Shown here: positions 25,273-34,528 of the stretch, in pieces
Layout: each line of letters begins with the position of its first letter
Position numbering within the stretch: position 1 is the first letter of the stretch
NCBI GenBank assembly: GCA_965206145.1
Contig: CBDBIK010000005.1
Span: forward strand, 1-64,000
DNA from: CBDBIK01 sp965206145
GTDB lineage: Bacteria; Pseudomonadota; Alphaproteobacteria; TMED109
DNA length: 64,000 bases
Direction: 5' to 3'
Notes under the pieces: model-generated
The model's input: only the letters and a program-made list of their open reading frames with translations
Told to the model about the DNA's origin: nothing
Database searches by the model: none
Position numbers and translations under genes: made by a program

Positions 25273-26022
25273 ATGCCGATGCTCCTCGAGATCGAGAAGC
25301 TGACAAGACGCTTCGGCCCGTTCACGGCCGTGGACGGGATCTCTTTCGCCGTCGACCGAGGGGAAGTGCTGGGCTTTCTGGGCCCCAATGGAGCGGGCAA
25401 GACGACCACCATGCGCATGATCGCGGGCTACCTCCCTCCGACCGAGGGAACGGCGCGGATCGATGGCATCGACGTCCAGGAAAGTCCCACCGAAATCAAA
25501 CGGAAAATCGGTTATCTACCTGAGGGGGCCCCTCTCTACGGCGAAATGACGGTGCAGGCGCTGCTGACCTTCGCGGCCGAGGCACGGGGCCTTTCCCCGG
25601 CTTTCCGGCGGGAGCGGACTGAGTACGTGGTGGAGAATCTCCACCTCGGCAAGGTCCTCCACCAACAGGTCGAGACGCTTTCCAAGGGCTTCAAACGACG
25701 GACGGGGCTTGCACTGGCAATCCTTCACGATCCTGCAGTGCTAGTTCTTGATGAACCCACGGACGGGCTAGACCCCAATCAGAAACATGAAGTTCGTTCG
25801 CTCATCCGCGCCATGGCAAACGAAAAAGCCATCGTAATCTCAACGCACATCCTTGAGGAAGTGGACGCGGTCTGCACAAGAATGCTGATCATCGCGTACG
25901 GCAAAAAGCAGATCGACGACACTCCGGCCGCGGTTCTCGGACGTGCTTCCAAGAGGCCGGACGGATCCGCGCCTTCGCTCGAAGCCGTGTTCCGTGAACT
26001 CACGGGAGGAGCGGACGCATGA
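25273..26022 (+). CDS. gldA: Gld-type ABC transporter ATP-binding protein
   Basis: The protein (about 249 residues) has Walker A GPNGAGKTTT, the ABC signature region LSKGFKRRTGLA, Walker B VLVLDEPTDGLDP and the switch H in ISTHILEEVD. AAGGAA lies four bases before the ATG at 25273. It powers the permease encoded next (four-base overlap). In Bacteroidetes the GldAFG complex supports gliding; in proteobacteria this operon is widespread with no gliding and an uncertain substrate. The symbol refers to the family and not to a demonstrated motility role. Confidence 0.85.
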   Translation: MPMLLEIEKLTRRFGPFTAVDGISFAVDRGEVLGFLGPNGAGKTTTMRMIAGYLPPTEGTARIDGIDVQESPTEIKRKIGYLPEGAPLYGEMTVQALLTFAAEARGLSPAFRRERTEYVVENLHLGKVLHQQVETLSKGFKRRTGLALAILHDPAVLVLDEPTDGLDPNQKHEVRSLIRAMANEKAIVISTHILEEVDAVCTRMLIIAYGKKQIDDTPAAVLGRASKRPDGSAPSLEAVFRELTGGADA

Positions 26023-26753
26023 CACCGATCCTCGCAATCGCGCGACGGGAACTCGCTAGTTATTTCGTGACCCCGGTCGCGTATGTGTTCATCGCCATCT
26101 TTCTCATCCTCTCAGGCCTGTTCACCTTCCACATGGGGAATTTTTTCGATCGAGGACAGGCAGATCTTTCAGCCTTCTTCGAATGGCATCCGTGGCTCTA
26201 CCTCTTCCTCGTTTCAGCCATCGCGATGCGGCTGTGGGCGGAAGAACGCAAGACCGGGACACTGGAGATCCTGATGACGTTGCCGGTCTCGGTCATGCAG
26301 GCGGTCGTAGGCAAGTTCCTCGCAGCCTGGGCATTCACCGGGATTGCGCTCTTACTCACGTTTCCGGTGTGGATCACGGTGAGCTACCTCGGCGATCCCG
26401 ACCACGGCGTGATCATCGGCAGTTATGTCGGGAGCTTCCTGATGGCGGGCGGCTATCTCGCGATTGGCTCGTGCTTGTCCGCGCTCACGCGCAACCAGGT
26501 CATTGCCTTCGTAGTCTCGGTCTCGGTTTGCTTCCTGTTCACGGTGAGCGGGCTTCCCATCGTCCTCAACTTCTTCTCCGCCTGGACGCCGCAGCCGATC
26601 CTCGATGCGATAGCCTCCTTCAGTTTCCTCACCCACTTCAACGACATCAGCCGCGGTGTCATTGATCTTCGCGACGTCGTCTATTTCACATCGCTCATCG
26701 CAGGCGCACTCTTCCTTAACACGATCGCCATCGAAGCGAAGCGGGGAAGCTGA
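26019..26753 (+). CDS. gldF: Gld-type ABC transporter permease
   Basis: The 244-residue protein begins MTPILAIARRELASYFVTPV and has six hydrophobic segments, including VAYVFIAIFLILSGLFTF and QVIAFVVSVSVCFLFTV, with the ABC-2 family pattern RLWAEERKTGTLEILMTLPV. It overlaps gldA by four bases and is followed three bases later by the Gldg-like gene. It should form the membrane channel of the complex. Confidence 0.87.
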   Translation: MTPILAIARRELASYFVTPVAYVFIAIFLILSGLFTFHMGNFFDRGQADLSAFFEWHPWLYLFLVSAIAMRLWAEERKTGTLEILMTLPVSVMQAVVGKFLAAWAFTGIALLLTFPVWITVSYLGDPDHGVIIGSYVGSFLMAGGYLAIGSCLSALTRNQVIAFVVSVSVCFLFTVSGLPIVLNFFSAWTPQPILDAIASFSFLTHFNDISRGVIDLRDVVYFTSLIAGALFLNTIAIEAKRGS

Positions 26754-26756
26754 ACG

Positions 26757-28694
26757 ATGGAAAAGCGGATCCCCTTCTCCTCGACACTCTCGGTCATGCT
26801 GACAGTGGCACTGTTCCTCGCGGTCAACGTCCTTGCCTCGACCCTGTTCCGCGGAGCACGGGTCGATCTCACCGAGGACGGGCTCTACACGCTTTCCAAT
26901 GGCACCGAACGGATCCTCGAGCGGCTTTCGGAACCGCTCGTTTTCCGGCTGTTCTTCTCGGACAAGCTAAGTCGAGACATTCCCACGGTGCGCGACTACG
27001 AACGGCGTGTTCGGGAACTGCTCGAACAGTACTCATCCGCATCCGACGGACTTATTCGTCTCGAGAGGATTGATCCCGAACCATTCTCCGACGAGGAAGA
27101 TCTCGCGGTAGTTTATGACCTTCAGGGAATTCCGGTAAGCGACGCAGGCGAGCGGCTGTACTTCGGGCTTGTCGCCACCAACAGCACTGACGACACCGCA
27201 CGGATCCCGTTTTTTGAACGCGAACGAGAGGCGTTCCTCGAGTACGAACTCACACGGATCGTCAACAACCTCGCCAATCCCGAAAAGCCGAAGATCGCGC
27301 TTATGAGTTCTCTTCCGGTAGGAGGTGGACTGCGAACGCCCGAGAGTGAGCCCAGCGATTACGTCGCACCATGGGCGATCCACGAACGGATCCGCGAGCT
27401 GTTCGAGGTGGTCGACCTTGGTGCGACAGCGACGGAAATTCCAAATAACATTGATCTTCTGATGGTGGTGCAACCGAAGCTTCCGCCTGAAGAGACGATG
27501 TACGCGATTGACCAGTTCGTGATGAGCGGACGCGGTGCGATTTTCTTCGTCGATCCATTCTCTGAAATCGAGCTTTCCTACGTCGCACCCGAACGGCGAA
27601 ACCTGCATATCCCCTATTCGAACCTCGACGAGTTATTCACGCCGTGGGGATTCAAGCTCACGCCGGGACGGGTGGTGGGCGACCGCCTCGCCGCCCGGAA
27701 GGTAAGCGTCGGCGGACGACAAAACGCGCGGGTTACCGACTACATCCTCTGGTTGGCACTACTCACGCCATCCTTCAATCAGAATGACATCGTGACCGCT
27801 GAGCTTGAGCGAATGTTCATGCACACGGCGGGATCGTTCTTTCCGACAGAGGAAGCTACGTCCACGTTCGAGACGCTTGTCACCTCGACGCCCGAATCGA
27901 TGAGCATCGAGCGTTTCAAGATTCAGCAACGCGTTGACCCCGGACAATTGCTGTCGGAATTCATTGCAGGCGGTGAACCGCTTGCCCTCGCCGCACGCAT
28001 CAGTGGTTCGATGGAGAGTGCTTTCCCGCACGGTCTCGGCGCGGGCGATCTTGAAGAGGGCCAAGAGCCTCCTGCCCTACCCGAATCACACATTGCCAGC
28101 ACCGAGGACGCTCATATCGTGGTGGTCGGGGACACCGACATTCTGGCTGATGCCGTGTGGGTGTCGAGTCGGAACTTCTTCGGACGCCAGACGGCCGTTC
28201 CCACCGCCGACAACGGCTCTTTCGTGGTCAATGTGCTTGAGCAACTTGCTGGCGGTGAAGATCTGATCGGACTCCGGAGTCGAGGCTCTTCTGTCCGGCC
28301 CTTCGAGGTGGTGGAAGCTCTCGAACGCGAAGCGGAAACCCGGTACCGCGAAACCGAGCGTGCCCTCCAGAGCCAACTCGCCGAGACCGAGCGCAAACTG
28401 CGCGAACTCCAGGGAACGGTAGCCCCAGAAACCGAGGAAGGTGCCCCAATCCTCAGTGCTGAACAACGCGAGACGATTGAGGAGTTTCGCGAGCAAATCG
28501 TCTCGATCCGGAAGAAGCTGCGAGACGTGCAGTACGAACTTCGGAGCGACATTGATGCGCTTTCCACGAGACTGGAACTGGTTAACGTCTATACGGTGGC
28601 GACCCTTGTCGTGATCCTCGCACTCGTGATGCCTGCAGTACGGCGAAGACAGCGCGCGCCGGGAATGGGACGACGCGAGGGAGCATCGTCGTGA
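26757..28694 (+). CDS. gldG: Gldg-family ABC transporter auxiliary protein
   Basis: The 645-residue protein has an N-terminal membrane anchor (LSVMLTVALFLAVNVLAS), then the conserved DLTEDGLYTLSNGTERIL, a large periplasmic domain (ERIDPEPFSDEEDL; FVMSGRGAIFFVDPF; VVGDTDILAD), a coiled coil at about 520-600 rich in E, R and L, and a C-terminal membrane helix (VYTVATLVVILALVMPAV). This is the ABC_transp_aux family paired with GldA and GldF. The next gene overlaps by four bases (GTGA). Confidence 0.87.
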   Translation: MEKRIPFSSTLSVMLTVALFLAVNVLASTLFRGARVDLTEDGLYTLSNGTERILERLSEPLVFRLFFSDKLSRDIPTVRDYERRVRELLEQYSSASDGLIRLERIDPEPFSDEEDLAVVYDLQGIPVSDAGERLYFGLVATNSTDDTARIPFFEREREAFLEYELTRIVNNLANPEKPKIALMSSLPVGGGLRTPESEPSDYVAPWAIHERIRELFEVVDLGATATEIPNNIDLLMVVQPKLPPEETMYAIDQFVMSGRGAIFFVDPFSEIELSYVAPERRNLHIPYSNLDELFTPWGFKLTPGRVVGDRLAARKVSVGGRQNARVTDYILWLALLTPSFNQNDIVTAELERMFMHTAGSFFPTEEATSTFETLVTSTPESMSIERFKIQQRVDPGQLLSEFIAGGEPLALAARISGSMESAFPHGLGAGDLEEGQEPPALPESHIASTEDAHIVVVGDTDILADAVWVSSRNFFGRQTAVPTADNGSFVVNVLEQLAGGEDLIGLRSRGSSVRPFEVVEALEREAETRYRETERALQSQLAETERKLRELQGTVAPETEEGAPILSAEQRETIEEFREQIVSIRKKLRDVQYELRSDIDALSTRLELVNVYTVATLVVILALVMPAVRRRQRAPGMGRREGASS

Positions 28695-29806
28695 AAAGAC
28701 GACGTCTGCTCGTTCTCGCCTCAGTGACCGGGGCCATGCTTGTCCTTGCCGCGTGGGCCACTCTCTGGCGTGATGCGGATCTCCAGCGCGAGCACACACC
28801 TGAAAGGGTGTTTCCTGAGCTCATTGACCACGTGAACAAAGTCGCGGAGATTGCTGTCGAGAGCCCGCAGGAAACGTTCCGCATCGAGCGCACGGAAGAA
28901 GGTTGGGTTATCCCGAACTTGGCCGACTACCCCGTGGATTCGGACCGACCCAAAAAACTTCTCGTAACGCTCTCGATACTTGAGACGCTCGAGCCCAAAA
29001 CTTCGGATCCCGACCGACACGCATCCCTCGGTCTCAGCGACCCCACTGCTCCCGAAAACGGAGCGACTTCAGTAACGCTCCGGAATAGGAATGGAGATGA
29101 GTTTGCATCTCTCTTGGTAGGACGCGATGCGAGCGGTACGCGCGAAACCCGCTACGTTCGACGCGTCGGAGAAGATCAGACTTGGCTTGTCTGGAGAAAT
29201 TTTGACCTCCCGCAAGCCGCGGTCGGCTGGCTTGATTCATCGGTTCTGCAGATTGCTCGCTGGCGTGTGAGACGGATCGCCATCGAACACACTGACGGTG
29301 AGGTGGTGACGGTAGCGCGGGAAAGCTACGACGAACAGCATTTCGGACTTCAGGATATCCCGGAAGGATTTGAACCCACCAATCCTTTTGTTGGTAACCA
29401 ACTGGGGAGCGTGCTTGAGCGCGTGTCAATGGTGACGATCAAGAACCGTGACGAGGTACCCTTCTTGGAAAACGCTCCCGTGACGAAAATCGAGACGTTT
29501 GACGGCCTGCGTTTGGAGGTGACGACCGCCGAGGTAGATAACCTTGACTGGATGAAGGTGGATGCCTTCTACGACCCATCAGTCCGCAAGGAGCTGCCCG
29601 AAGACGGCCCCAACATCGTCGGATTGCCCGAAATGCCTTCGCTGGAGGACGTTGAGAAGGAGGCGAACGCGCTCTCCGAGCGCTTGGGGCGGTGGGTATT
29701 TGCAATTGCTCCTGCCAAGCGCAAACAGCTATCCCAGCGCATGGCGGACCTCATCAAAGAAAAAGAAGTGCCCACCGAAAAAGGAGAAGACGGGAACGAC
29801 GGCTAG
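28691..29806 (+). CDS. DUF4340 domain protein
   Basis: A GTG start overlaps the previous stop. The 371-residue protein has an N-terminal membrane helix (RRRLLVLASVTGAMLVLAAWA) and a periplasmic DUF4340 region with IERTEEGWVIPNLADYPVD, LSDPTAPENGATSVTLRN and RETRYVRRVGEDQTWLVW. DUF4340 proteins usually follow the gldAFG genes and probably assist the same export or envelope function. The operon ends here, 65 bases before the tRNA. Confidence 0.85.
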   Translation: MKRRRLLVLASVTGAMLVLAAWATLWRDADLQREHTPERVFPELIDHVNKVAEIAVESPQETFRIERTEEGWVIPNLADYPVDSDRPKKLLVTLSILETLEPKTSDPDRHASLGLSDPTAPENGATSVTLRNRNGDEFASLLVGRDASGTRETRYVRRVGEDQTWLVWRNFDLPQAAVGWLDSSVLQIARWRVRRIAIEHTDGEVVTVARESYDEQHFGLQDIPEGFEPTNPFVGNQLGSVLERVSMVTIKNRDEVPFLENAPVTKIETFDGLRLEVTTAEVDNLDWMKVDAFYDPSVRKELPEDGPNIVGLPEMPSLEDVEKEANALSERLGRWVFAIAPAKRKQLSQRMADLIKEKEVPTEKGEDGNDG

Positions 29807-29871
29807 CCGGGGCTGTAAATCCCGTTCTAGGGATGGGAGGCAACGTATTTCGTGATATATGGGAAACTCTT

Positions 29872-29961
29872 GGAGGGATGCCGGAGTGGTCGAACGGGGC
29901 GGTCTCGAAAACCGTTGTGCGCGTGAGCGCACCGAGGGTTCGAATCCCTCTCCCTCCACCA
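29872..29961 (+). tRNA. tRNA-Ser(CGA)
   Basis: The 90-base gene has a 7-bp acceptor stem (GGAGGGA / TCCCTCC), an anticodon loop CTCGAAA giving anticodon CGA, a long variable arm (TGTGCGCGTGAGCGCA) typical of class II tRNAs, a T-loop GTTCGAATC and an encoded CCA end. tRNA-Ser genes are frequent integration sites; accessory DNA begins immediately downstream. Confidence 0.95.
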
Positions 29962-29994
29962 ACTGGTGAAGGAAAAACTGTTGGAGGTTCTTTG

Positions 29995-30327
29995 ACGTGC
30001 GCGTTTGTTTCGTTGCTCCGCCAGATAACCATCGCGCAAGGCCGCAACCCAAGAAACGAAGCATTCGCTAAACAGGTCAGCGGGAATCGCGTTCATCACA
30101 TCATTGAGCGTGTCATGAGATGGAATGCCATCTTTGAAGGGTAGAAACCCACGCAAGAATTTCAATTTTCGGTCCGCCCATCGGGCTATTTCGGCAAAAT
30201 CATCAGCACCCGCCATAACACCGCAGAGCACAATCAGTAGGATTTCGGGTAGTGGATAAACAGTTTTCCAGCTCTGGCGTGGGTCTTCAATGGCGGAAAA
30301 ATGGTCGAGGATATTGGCTGAGATCAT
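29995..30327 (-). pseudogene. ISAs1-family transposase, N-terminal fragment
   Basis: The frame from 30327 reads MISANILDHFSAIEDPRQSW, then ILLIVLCGVMAGADDFAEI, RWADRKLKFLRGFLPFKDGI and PSHDTLNDVMNAI. This is the start of ISAs1 transposases (DDE_Tnp_1-associated domain). Homology stops at about 29995, and the frame then runs antisense through the tRNA-Ser. The DDE core is lost. The insertion or its deletion abuts the tRNA. Confidence 0.8.
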
Positions 30328-30510
30328 GGGAGGCTCCGAATGTCATTTCAATGACCAGAGAATCACATATCACCCGCTAAGGGAATCCCCGCTTTTTCAA
30401 GCGATTGCCGTGGCCTCAATGCCTTAGCCTGTCAATGCCTTAGCCTTGCACACTGAAGTAAATACCCTTATTGTATTAGTTCACCCTTTAATAGGCAACT
30501 AAGTAATGTC

Positions 30511-30819
30511 ATGAAGTCACTTATAACCGTATCCAAAGCCCAGAAAGAGCTCCGGGCGTCGGCCAGAACCAAGCGGCTTGCGATGGGCTTGACACAGGCC
30601 GGGCTGGCAACGCGCGCTGGGGTTAGCTTGCCAACACTGCGCAAATTTGAACAGAAGGGACAAATCTCGCTGGAATCATTCCTCAAGCTTCTTATGGTTC
30701 TGGATCGGCTGGAATCGGTTGTAAACGCCCTTGAACACTCAGAACAAGTTTTTTCATCCATCGATGACGTGCTGACTACCGACAGGAAATCCTCGCCCAA
30801 GAGAGGCTGGCGGACATGA
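30511..30819 (+). CDS. HipB-like XRE antitoxin
   Basis: The 102-residue protein has an XRE helix-turn-helix at about residues 20-75 (LGMTQ-type: MGLTQAGLATRAGVSLPTLRKFEQ). Its stop overlaps the HipA start by four bases, so the pair forms a type II toxin-antitoxin operon. By analogy the protein binds the operon promoter and neutralises the kinase. Upstream (30415-30450), CAATGCCTTAGCCT is duplicated in tandem, but I do not see a clear palindromic operator. Confidence 0.82.
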   Translation: MKSLITVSKAQKELRASARTKRLAMGLTQAGLATRAGVSLPTLRKFEQKGQISLESFLKLLMVLDRLESVVNALEHSEQVFSSIDDVLTTDRKSSPKRGWRT

Positions 30820-32048
30820 ATTTTGAGCCGATTAATCAAATCAATGTCAGCCTCTATTTTGGACAGGCTGATCTAGTTTCTGTGGGACAGCTTGCCCTGC
30901 GCGATGGCAGGATCTACTTTGAATATAGTGGGGATTTCATCCGATCCGGGCTTGAAATATCTCCTTTGAGATGTCCCCTGCGGCCCGGGGTGCAAACATT
31001 CGACCCCCACCTGTTCGAGGGGCTACCCGGTGTCTTCAACGATAGTCTTCCCGACGGTTGGGGGCGACTGCTCCTTGATCGAAAAGCCCGCCTCGAGGGG
31101 CTAATGCCCGCACAACTCTGCCCGTTGGACAGGCTGACCTATGTCGGACAATCAGGGATGGGCGCGCTGGTTTATAAACCTGATTTCGGCCCCGGAAATG
31201 CATCCGGGGCATTGGATTTGAACAGGTTGGCCGCAGACGCCAAGCAGGTATTGGATGGTGATGCTTCAGATGTATTGCAGGAATTGCTGCGACTGAATGG
31301 ATCCTCTGCCGGTGCGCGCCCCAAGGCGATGATCGGGGTTGATGCTTTGATGCAAAACATCATTCACGGGACGCAAGCCATGCCCGAGGCGTTCGAGTCG
31401 TGGTTGGTAAAATTTCCGAATGTTACAGATGGGCCGGATGCCGGAGCAATCGAGTATGTCTATGCGTTGATGGCGGTAAAGGCTGGCCTCGAAATGGAAC
31501 CGGTGCATCTTTTCTCCAGGGCCTCTTCCGCTGGATACTTTGCAACCAGGCGCTTTGATCGCAGCGGATGCGCACGCCTGCACACCCACAGTGCTTGCGG
31601 CCTGCTTCATTCCGATTTCAGAACACCATCGCTTGACTACGAGGATCTGATCGCACTGACCATGATACTGACGAAAGACATTCGCGAAGCCGAAAAAATG
31701 TACCGGCTGGCCGTGTTCAACGTGCTGGCTCATAATCGCGATGACCATTCCAAGAACTTCAGCTTCATAATGGATGAAGCCGGTAAATGGCGTCTATCCC
31801 CTGTTTACGATCTCACATTTTCCTCCGGTCCGGGGGACGAGCAAAGCACCATGGTGATGGGTGAAGGCCGAAATCCACGGGTGGAACATCTGGTAAAGCT
31901 CGGTCAGGAAGCAAAACTTCCCACCTCGATCATTGAGGACGCGATTGAAAAGACTAAAACAGCATTGGCAGCGTGGGTGGGGCTTGCAAAAGAGCACGGT
32001 GTGATGCGCGTCAACATCGATCTTGTGGCAAGCAAAATCCAAGGATAG
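30816..32048 (+). CDS. HipA-family serine/threonine kinase toxin
   Basis: The 410-residue protein has the HipA N-terminal subdomain (VGQLALRDGRIYFEYSGDFI, LPGVFNDSLPDGWGRLLLD), the phosphate-loop-like region YVGQSGMGALVY, and the kinase core FNVLAHNRDDHSKNFSF (catalytic D in N-x-D-DH) and SPVYDLTFS (metal-binding D). It is full length and looks active. HipA kinases phosphorylate aminoacyl-tRNA synthetases in studied cases and cause growth arrest. It is paired with the preceding XRE antitoxin. Confidence 0.88.
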   Translation: MNFEPINQINVSLYFGQADLVSVGQLALRDGRIYFEYSGDFIRSGLEISPLRCPLRPGVQTFDPHLFEGLPGVFNDSLPDGWGRLLLDRKARLEGLMPAQLCPLDRLTYVGQSGMGALVYKPDFGPGNASGALDLNRLAADAKQVLDGDASDVLQELLRLNGSSAGARPKAMIGVDALMQNIIHGTQAMPEAFESWLVKFPNVTDGPDAGAIEYVYALMAVKAGLEMEPVHLFSRASSAGYFATRRFDRSGCARLHTHSACGLLHSDFRTPSLDYEDLIALTMILTKDIREAEKMYRLAVFNVLAHNRDDHSKNFSFIMDEAGKWRLSPVYDLTFSSGPGDEQSTMVMGEGRNPRVEHLVKLGQEAKLPTSIIEDAIEKTKTALAAWVGLAKEHGVMRVNIDLVASKIQG

Positions 32049-32155
32049 CTCCCGTTCATTTCATTCACCCAGTCACGCCATTATGCCCGTCGCTTCGGGG
32101 CCTCACACCCTCCTCCCGGCTCACCGGTTTCGCCAGCGCAGCAGTTGCCTGGAAA

Positions 32156-32259
32156 AACGCATCCTGCTGCTCGTCGGACATACCGCAGGCCAAATCCGAA
32201 CGCGAGCGAGCGCTTCTGGACTTGTTCCGCGGTATGTCCGACGAGCAGCAGGATGCGTT
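32156..32259. repeat. Perfect 31-bp inverted repeat with a 42-base spacer
   Basis: The arms 32156-32186 (AACGCATCCTGCTGCTCG...) and 32229-32259 are exact reverse complements. The right arm and flank read as protein-like sequence (ERALLDLFRGMSDEQQDAL), so the left arm seems to be an inverted copy of coding sequence. It may be a replication or inversion scar, or a strong RNA hairpin downstream of hipA. Confidence 0.8.
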
Positions 32260-32359
32260 ACCAATGCCGTCAACTTGGGACGGTTATGTGCTTGGCGGAG
32301 CCCAAATATGCAGCTTCGGGCCCCTTGGGCCTAGAAGAGATACCATCGTCACAGCCGCC

Positions 32360-32911
32360 GCCGACGCCTGCGCTGCCATGAGGATCGAGCAGAACCTCGC
32401 CACCCATAGAACCCATTGCGAGACGACCTACGCCGCCAAGAGCTGGAACGGCGTGAAACGGCGCATCATCGCCCGCATTGAAGCGACAAGCCTCGGTCTC
32501 GATATCCGAACTATCGTCACTTCGCTCCCTGGCTCTACGCCAGAGCGGCTCTACAAGTGCGACGACTGCGCGCGGGCAGGCCGAAAATCTGATCAAGCTC
32601 CACAAAACCCAACTGAAGAGCGACCGCACATCCTGCTCATCCGCCCGCGCCAACCAGATACGGCTCATTCTCCACACCGCTACCTATTGGCTGCTTTGGG
32701 AAGTGCGCCAGGCCATCCCGGAAAGCGCACCTCTGAAGTGCGCCGAGTTCACTACCCTTCAGAACCGCATCGTCAAGATTGGTGCCCGTGTTGTCGAAAC
32801 CGCTACACGTATCCGCGTTGCCTTCGCATCCGCCTGTCCAGACAAACAACTCTTCGCGCAGATACTTGGCGCACTGACAGCGGTGCCTACTGGCAATCCT
32901 CAAGCGCCATA
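32360..32911 (+). pseudogene. IS1380-family transposase, C-terminal fragment with a frameshift
   Basis: The first frame reads RRIIARIEATSLGLDIRTIV; the next continues ARGQAENLIKLHKTQLKSDR and LILHTATYWLLWEVRQAI, then VVETATRIRVAFASACPD. These are diagnostic of IS1380 transposases near the catalytic E and C-terminus. The N-terminal two thirds are missing and at least one frameshift lies near 32570. The long + frame 31973-32950 mixes this with unrelated sequence and is not one gene. Confidence 0.8.
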
Positions 32912-33079
32912 GCAATCACGCCGCGCAACGCCCCGTCACCCCGAAACTGAAGCCTGCAAACTCAAACGCAAGCGCCGGAAAGCCCGCGCAACAAACCCGC
33001 TCGCTTTGCCAAATCTGAAACCAGTTCCGCACACAAAAACCTCTGCTCAAAAACATCCGGTGAATAATCCGGGCTAGAG

Positions 33080-33280
33080 ACTGCCCGCCAGATCTCAGAG
33101 CGCGAAGGGCGCGACCTATCAGGCGGGAAGGTTGAGGCGCAGAAAACCGCGCGGGGATTTGGCTTCGACCGTCAAGGCTTTGCCAAGCAGGGGATGGGGT
33201 TTGGTTCTGGGCGCGACCAGGAACGCGACGACGACGAACGCGAAATCAAACCACCATGGCAGAACTTCACCCCCGATTGA
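33080..33280 (+). pseudogene. C-terminal fragment of an unidentified protein
   Basis: An open frame without a start reads ARQISEREGRDLSGGKVEAQ, then GFGFDRQGFAKQGMGFGSGR and a very charged tail (DQERDDDEREIKPPWQNF), ending at 33280. Composition is typical of a disordered C-terminus. The block between 32912 and 33080 holds only the end of the IS1380 remnant. It stops directly against the convergent methylase gene. Confidence 0.35.
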
Positions 33281-34183
33281 TTAATGTGTTAGCAACAGGC
33301 GGTCTGTAACCACTTCTCCTTCAAGAGACTTTCCTCCCATTTGAAAGCGTTTCAACATTGAGCGCCCGCAGTTTACAGCAACATGCCTTTCAAATAGCGA
33401 CGGCGGAATGTCATAGTCGCAATCTTGTTCACCTGATTTTTTAGAGCCGTCTAAGCTAAGCGCAACGAATACGCCTCGGGATTTGGCTTTTTCAATGCGC
33501 ATGAACAAGTCGTCTTGATTGAAACCTTGCGCACCATAGAGAATGGCTTGACTATGACTATATGGCGGATCGCAATAGACCACGTCACCTTCTTTCGCGC
33601 GTTCCAAAGATTCACCATATTCTCGATGGAAAAATTCAGCGCCTTTTACTCGCTCTGCCCATTCATCGACGCGACGGCTAAATATGCCAAAATGAATGGG
33701 TTTGTGGGCGCCACAAGGCGTAGACATGTAGCCGTCAGCCTTCCGAAACCTCATAACGCCACCGTATGCCGCGCGTGTTAAAAAAAGAAAGTCAGCGGCG
33801 TTCGCTTCGGCATTATATCTTGCCTTAATCTTCTCATATTGCTCTACTTTTTCCCCTTCTTGAGCTTCTAGCCAGCGTTCGCGATACCATAGCTTTACTT
33901 GCTCTGGGTCTTTGCGAAGTGTTTTCCAGATTGTGATTAGCGGCTCGAAGCTGTCGGCGGCTTCTGCTTTTCGAGGTGCGAGAACACCTAGAACAGCACC
34001 AGACCCTAAGAATGGTTCATGGTATGTGCCGAACTGTTTGGGAAAAAACGAAATTATCTCGTGGGCAAATCGTTGTTTGTTTCCGATCCACTTGAGGAGT
34101 TGAGTCTTATACGGCTCAACTCCTAGGCTTGTATTAGGATAGGGGGATTCGTTTTTTTCTTTAATATCAAGTGTTAACTGCAT
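33281..34183 (-). CDS. D12-class DNA N6-adenine methyltransferase
   Basis: The 300-residue protein starts MQLTLDIKEKNESP, with AGGAGG four bases upstream; ATGs at 34186 and 34213 are alternatives. Motif I is YHEPFLGSGAVLGVL, the catalytic motif is VVYCDPPYSHSQ, and the KWIGNKQRFAHEI start and SRRVDEWAERV helix match the Dam/MboIA family. It methylates adenine in an unknown short site. It is divergent from the XRE-endonuclease pair, a typical controlled type II R-M layout. Confidence 0.88.
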   Translation of the reverse strand: MQLTLDIKEKNESPYPNTSLGVEPYKTQLLKWIGNKQRFAHEIISFFPKQFGTYHEPFLGSGAVLGVLAPRKAEAADSFEPLITIWKTLRKDPEQVKLWYRERWLEAQEGEKVEQYEKIKARYNAEANAADFLFLTRAAYGGVMRFRKADGYMSTPCGAHKPIHFGIFSRRVDEWAERVKGAEFFHREYGESLERAKEGDVVYCDPPYSHSQAILYGAQGFNQDDLFMRIEKAKSRGVFVALSLDGSKKSGEQDCDYDIPPSLFERHVAVNCGRSMLKRFQMGGKSLEGEVVTDRLLLTH

Positions 34184-34222
34184 CATGCCTCCTGATTTGA
34201 TCAAAAAATACAAGAATTTGGG

Positions 34223-34241
34223 ATATCCTGCAAGCGGATAT
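34223..34241. promoter_or_regulatory. Candidate controller operator between methylase and XRE genes
   Basis: ATATCC and GGATAT form an inverted repeat with a 7-base spacer in the 70-base divergent intergenic region. It lies just upstream of the XRE GTG start and of the methylase promoter region, where C-protein operators sit in controlled R-M systems. Confidence 0.45.
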
Positions 34242-34252
34242 AGAAGGTTCTT

Positions 34253-34528
34253 GTGACAACGCTAGGTACTACAGAACACAAGATACTACTGAATTTATTG
34301 AAAAAAATCCGCATTGAAACGGGTTTGAGGCAAGTTGATTTAGCTAAGAAACTCAAAGTTCCTCAGTCAATGATTAGTAAGTATGAGGTTGGGGAGAGGC
34401 GGATTGATCTCTTGGAGTTACGAGAGATTTGCGCCGCCCTTGGTGTGTCTTTGGTCGATGTTGTTGAGCAACTAGAACACCTATTGAGCAAAGACGATAA
34501 TGAAGCCGATCCCACGATTTTTGAATAA
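34253..34528 (+). CDS. XRE regulator, probable R-M controller protein
   Basis: A GTG start with AAGG upstream opens a 91-residue protein whose helix-turn-helix spans residues 12-65 (TGLRQVDLAKKLKVPQSMISK, YEVGERRIDLLELREICAAL). Size and domain match C-proteins of type II R-M systems, which activate themselves and the endonuclease and repress or delay the methylase. It overlaps the next gene by 29 bases. Confidence 0.75.
   Translation: MTTLGTTEHKILLNLLKKIRIETGLRQVDLAKKLKVPQSMISKYEVGERRIDLLELREICAALGVSLVDVVEQLEHLLSKDDNEADPTIFE

Noticed and set aside
29827..30327. Full 166-codon minus frame as one protein
   Set aside because: The last part is antisense to tRNA-Ser. Only the first 110 codons match an ISAs1 transposase.
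31973..32950. 325-codon + frame as a single gene after hipA
   Set aside because: It joins the hipA tail, an inverted repeat, and one frame of an IS1380 transposase. The transposase continues in a different frame, so this is not one protein.
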